A DNA stretch of 64,000 nucleotides from Panonychus citri (lineage: Eukaryota > Arthropoda > Arachnida > Trombidiformes > Tetranychidae). The notes beneath the pieces were generated by a model. It saw only the letters and a list, made by a program, of their open reading frames with translations. It was not told the origin of the DNA and made no database searches. Shown piece after piece: positions 61,198 through 64,000 of this stretch. Every line of letters starts with the position of its first letter. The stretch's first letter is position 1. The stretch is taken from assembly GCF_014898815.1 (NCBI RefSeq), contig NW_026515541.1:2108001-2172000 (forward strand), given 5' to 3'. The translations under genes were made by a program, and so were the position numbers.

Positions 61198-62265
61198 GAA
61201 AACAGAACAAGAATTCAGATTATGATCGGATAATAAAAGGTGATAAATGAAGAGACAAAGAGTGAGTTACTGAGAGAGAAAAAGAGAGAGAGAGAGAGAA
61301 AGGAGGCGGTTTATATGTTGATGTTTGCTCTCCAATTAAAAGTAAATTAAGACAGTAAGTAAGAGTCTTCCTTTTGATTGATCATGAAAATGAATGAATT
61401 TTGTGTGTGTGTGTTGTTGAATAGAAAATGATGAGGAAAGAGTAAAGAAAAGTAAAGGAAAGATAAAGAAAGAAAGAGAGAAAGAGAGGAAAAAAGATGA
61501 AGATGAAAAACACAACCAGTAGAACAAAAGGTTTGTAAACAGTTTGTACACATTAGAAAAGAAGAAAAATAATTCCAACAAATATGGGCTCCAATATGAG
61601 AATTAACCTTCGTGAGACCAGGTAACAACACTAATCATTGTGAAAATCAAAGTTGAGAGATCAAGTCAAAGTTTAATTGTTTCCATGAAAAGAAAAAGAA
61701 TCAATATAATTTACAATTAAATAGAAAAACAAATGAATTTGGAGAAACGGTTAAAGAAAATGATCTTGATCATTTTCGCTCCTGAACTACTTCCATCTTG
61801 TGGCGAATTCGGTAAAGTTTATTCTTAATTGTTCTGCGCATGCGCACAACTATTTTCCATTCATTCGATTTAATTTTTTTTCCAATTTCTTTTTTAATTT
61901 TTCTTTAATTAATTGTCTTTTTAATTATTTTTCACCATCAATTCTCATCGATTGCTTTTTGTTTTCTTGTTTCTTCATATTTGTCATTTTAATTTCTTTG
62001 ATGTTATTGGATAAATTACACTTCTTTACGGAATCGATTATTTAATAATCAAGTTAACCGGGCTTTTTATTTGTATGGGAGGAGCTTCATTTCTGGTTAG
62101 GTTGTTGTTGTTTTTTTCATTTTTTGTTCAATGTCAACAATGATTTTGATTGTTGATTGTTGATTGGAATGATTTAATTGGCTTAGTTTATTATTTCCGG
62201 TTTTTTTATTCAATAGTCGTTTGTCTAAATTTTGAGGGATCTGAGATAGTAGAGGAAATTTTGAA
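61198..62265. promoter_or_regulatory. Shared promoter interval, nuclear-protein gene and NDUFA9
   Basis: The two genes start 1068 bp apart and point outward. TGCGCATGCGCA (61837-61848) is a palindrome of the NRF-1 type (core GCGCATGCGC). NRF-1 is a known activator of nuclear genes for respiratory-chain subunits, which fits NDUFA9 on the right. GA-rich tracts lie near 61275-61300. Confidence 0.6.
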
Positions 62266-63899
62266 ATGATCTCTAGTATGATGAATCCATTGGCAAGATT
62301 TTCGTTGGTAGCATTTAGAGGTAAGGATTTTAGTTTTGTTTTCTATGATTAACATTTTGTTTTTATTCTTGTTACTAATTTATGGTTTACTTTTATGTTT
62401 CATAGGTAATGGGGCTATTACTTCATTATCAGCTGTTAAAATTAGCAAGAGAAATTTTTCTGATAAAAATGAGATTGAAGTTTCTCTCACCTCTGATAAT
62501 CCATTAACTGCAACCCTTAAACGTGGTACTGGTGGAAGATCATCTTTTAATGGTAATGTGGTAACTGTTTTTGGTGCAACTTGCCCGTTAGGCAAAGTTT
62601 TAGTCAGTAATTTAACTAGAAGAGGGACACAAGTTATTATTCCCTATCGTGGAGATCCTATGGAAGTGAGAGAGTTAAAAGTTTCTGGTGATTTAGGTCA
62701 AGTCATGTTTGTGGTAAGTTTTCCTTGGATCAAATTTATTTTAAAATATTAACATTGAAATTGATTTTTCTTTATAAATTTAGCCCTTCTCTTTACGAGA
62801 TGAAGAATCATTATTCCGAGCTGTCAAATATTCTAATGTGGTTGTTAACTTGATTGGAACTTACTCTGATACTCCGTGAGAATCTTTTCTAAATTTAAAC
62901 CATTAAATCAATTTCGTTCTAAACTTTCATCTAATATCTCTATCGATTATCCATTTTAGTTCTTTCACATTTAATGATACCAATGTTGATGGTGCTCGAA
63001 GAATTGCTAAAGTTAGTCGGCTTGCTGGTGTGAAAAAACTCGTTCATATGTCGGCTTTAAACGCAAGACCAGACCCAGAACCAGTTTGCTCTAAACTTGG
63101 AGCTCAATTTTTCAAAACTAAATACGAAGGTGAACTAGCGGTTCGAAATGAATTTCCAGACGCCATTGTTTTCCGACCTGGTTGGATGTTCGGTATTGCT
63201 GATCGTTTGTTCAACTATTACACTGCATCAGCTAGACGAACCTTTACAAAATCTATAGCCCTTTGGGGTCTTGGACAGGACATCTACAAGGAACCAGTTT
63301 ATTTCATTGATGTTGTCCAGGGAATGGTAAATAGTATTTTCAATGAGTTTAACTACGGTGAAACTTATGAATGTGTTGGGTAAGATTATCTCACTATTTA
63401 TGGTAAATTGTTTTTTTGTTTTTCTTCATTCACATACCTTTTTCTAACTCTTTAAATTGATTTTCAGACCTCGACGTTATGAACTGAAAGATATGGTTCG
63501 ATACTTCAACGATTGGCTTAATATGGGAGAGAAAGATTACAAATACGTTTTTGATCTGAAATATTCTCCAATCACGAGAGCAGTAATCACTGTGCAAACA
63601 CTAACATTGAAAAAACCGTTTGTTTGTTGGGGTTTAGTAGAAATCGTAAGCGAATTGGTTGATTTAGCTGAAAGTTTCATCAGATTTATTAATTTTCACT
63701 TTTATTCACTTGACAGGAGCACACTACAGACAAACTTACTCCCGGTGCAAAAACCCTAGTTGATCTTGGTGTTGATTTGACAAACTTGGAATCTAAAGCT
63801 AAATATGTCCTCTATCCTGCTAGAATAGGAGGTTGGTACGATAAACCTTTACATCAAATAGTGGAGCCATTACCTCCTCGATATCAACCTACCTATTAA
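62266..63899 (+). CDS. NDUFA9: NDUFA9, 39 kDa subunit of mitochondrial complex I
   Basis: Six exons (62266-62320, 62406-62713, 62784-62875, 62960-63379, 63468-63645, 63717-63899) encode 411 residues. NDUFA9 is an accessory subunit of NADH:ubiquinone oxidoreductase. It has a short-chain-dehydrogenase fold that holds NADPH and stabilises the link between membrane and matrix arms. The basic, hydroxyl-rich N-terminus (MISSMMNPLARFSLVAFRG) suits a mitochondrial targeting peptide. The core shows VVTVFGATCPLGKVLVSNL (nucleotide-binding loop), QVIIPYRGDPMEVRELK, VSGDLGQVMFV, YSNVVVNLIGTY, VKKLVHMSALNA, DAIVFRPGWMFG and EPVYFIDVVQGMVN. The motif's middle Gly is Cys here (GATCPLG where GATGFLG is usual). 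The C-terminus extends to PLPPRYQPTY, longer than in mammals (377). Confidence 0.95.
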
Positions 63900-63932
63900 A
63901 GTTCAGGTAAAATTCAGAGCTAATGAGATAAT

Positions 63933-63938
63933 AATAAA
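63933..63938 (+). terminator. Poly(A) signal of NDUFA9
   Basis: AATAAA 34 bp after the stop codon, embedded in ATAATAATAAATAT. Confidence 0.6.
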
Positions 63939-64000
63939 TATTGTTATTAATGTAACATAAAAATGAGAACAATTAAATGCTTCGTACAATTTAACTGATG

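Noticed and set aside
1..64000. CRISPR arrays, tRNA or rRNA genes, operons
   Set aside because: No regularly spaced direct repeats, no tRNA A/B box pair that I could fold, and clear eukaryotic intron-containing genes.

Overview
This is a eukaryotic, strongly AT-rich genomic window. The genes have GT-AG introns, many only about 70-75 bp long (for example 26165-26237, 33047-33120, 62714-62783). CT/GA and TCA/GAT microsatellites are abundant, and the proteins are metazoan. The protein set (SoxF-type HMG protein, Unc-115/abLIM, a CUB-LDLa serine protease, a secreted Cys-rich hemolymph-type protein) points to an arthropod. Low GC, short introns and compact clusters beside gene-poor stretches would suit an acariform mite such as a spider mite. 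The organism assignment is inference; no sequence search was possible.

Layout. 1-20633 is a gene desert in which I found no exon. It probably belongs to the large 5' intron or flank of a SoxF gene, whose last exon (20634-23047) opens inside the HMG box. Next on the plus strand are an M20 peptidase of the PM20D1 type (25253-27480) and Arf1 (28434-29683). An inverted, broken copy of part of BOP1 lies just after the Arf1 stop (29736-30092), and the intact BOP1 ribosome-biogenesis gene follows (31192-33544). A small secreted Cys-rich protein is at 35053-36409. A minus-strand proline-rich gene of unclear reading frame is at 37410-38206. A CUB-LDLa-trypsin protease is at 42071-43760.

The minus-strand Unc-115/abLIM gene runs from 53591 down to 46238 in 11 coding exons. 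Its last exon (46238-46351), which encodes the end of the villin headpiece, is separated from the rest by a 3.7 kb intron. ZMAT2 (minus, 54311-55023) and an alpha-tubulin acetyltransferase (plus, 55716-56551) are divergent neighbours. A large minus-strand nuclear protein (57757-61197) is divergent from NDUFA9 of respiratory complex I (62266-63899).

Structures beyond genes: (i) a roughly 290 bp, nearly identical inverted fragment of BOP1 placed where the Arf1 3' UTR should be; (ii) a roughly 1 kb nearly identical direct duplication (39492-40456 and 47236-48206), whose extra matching blocks show that copy A is a shortened version of 45.3-48.2 kb lacking the Unc-115 terminal exon; (iii) a candidate small inverted-repeat element at 57243-57674; (iv) CT/GA hairpins. 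The genes are mostly unrelated housekeeping, signalling and cytoskeletal genes, not a pathway cluster. The best candidate for a new mechanism is the Arf1/BOP1 antisense arrangement.
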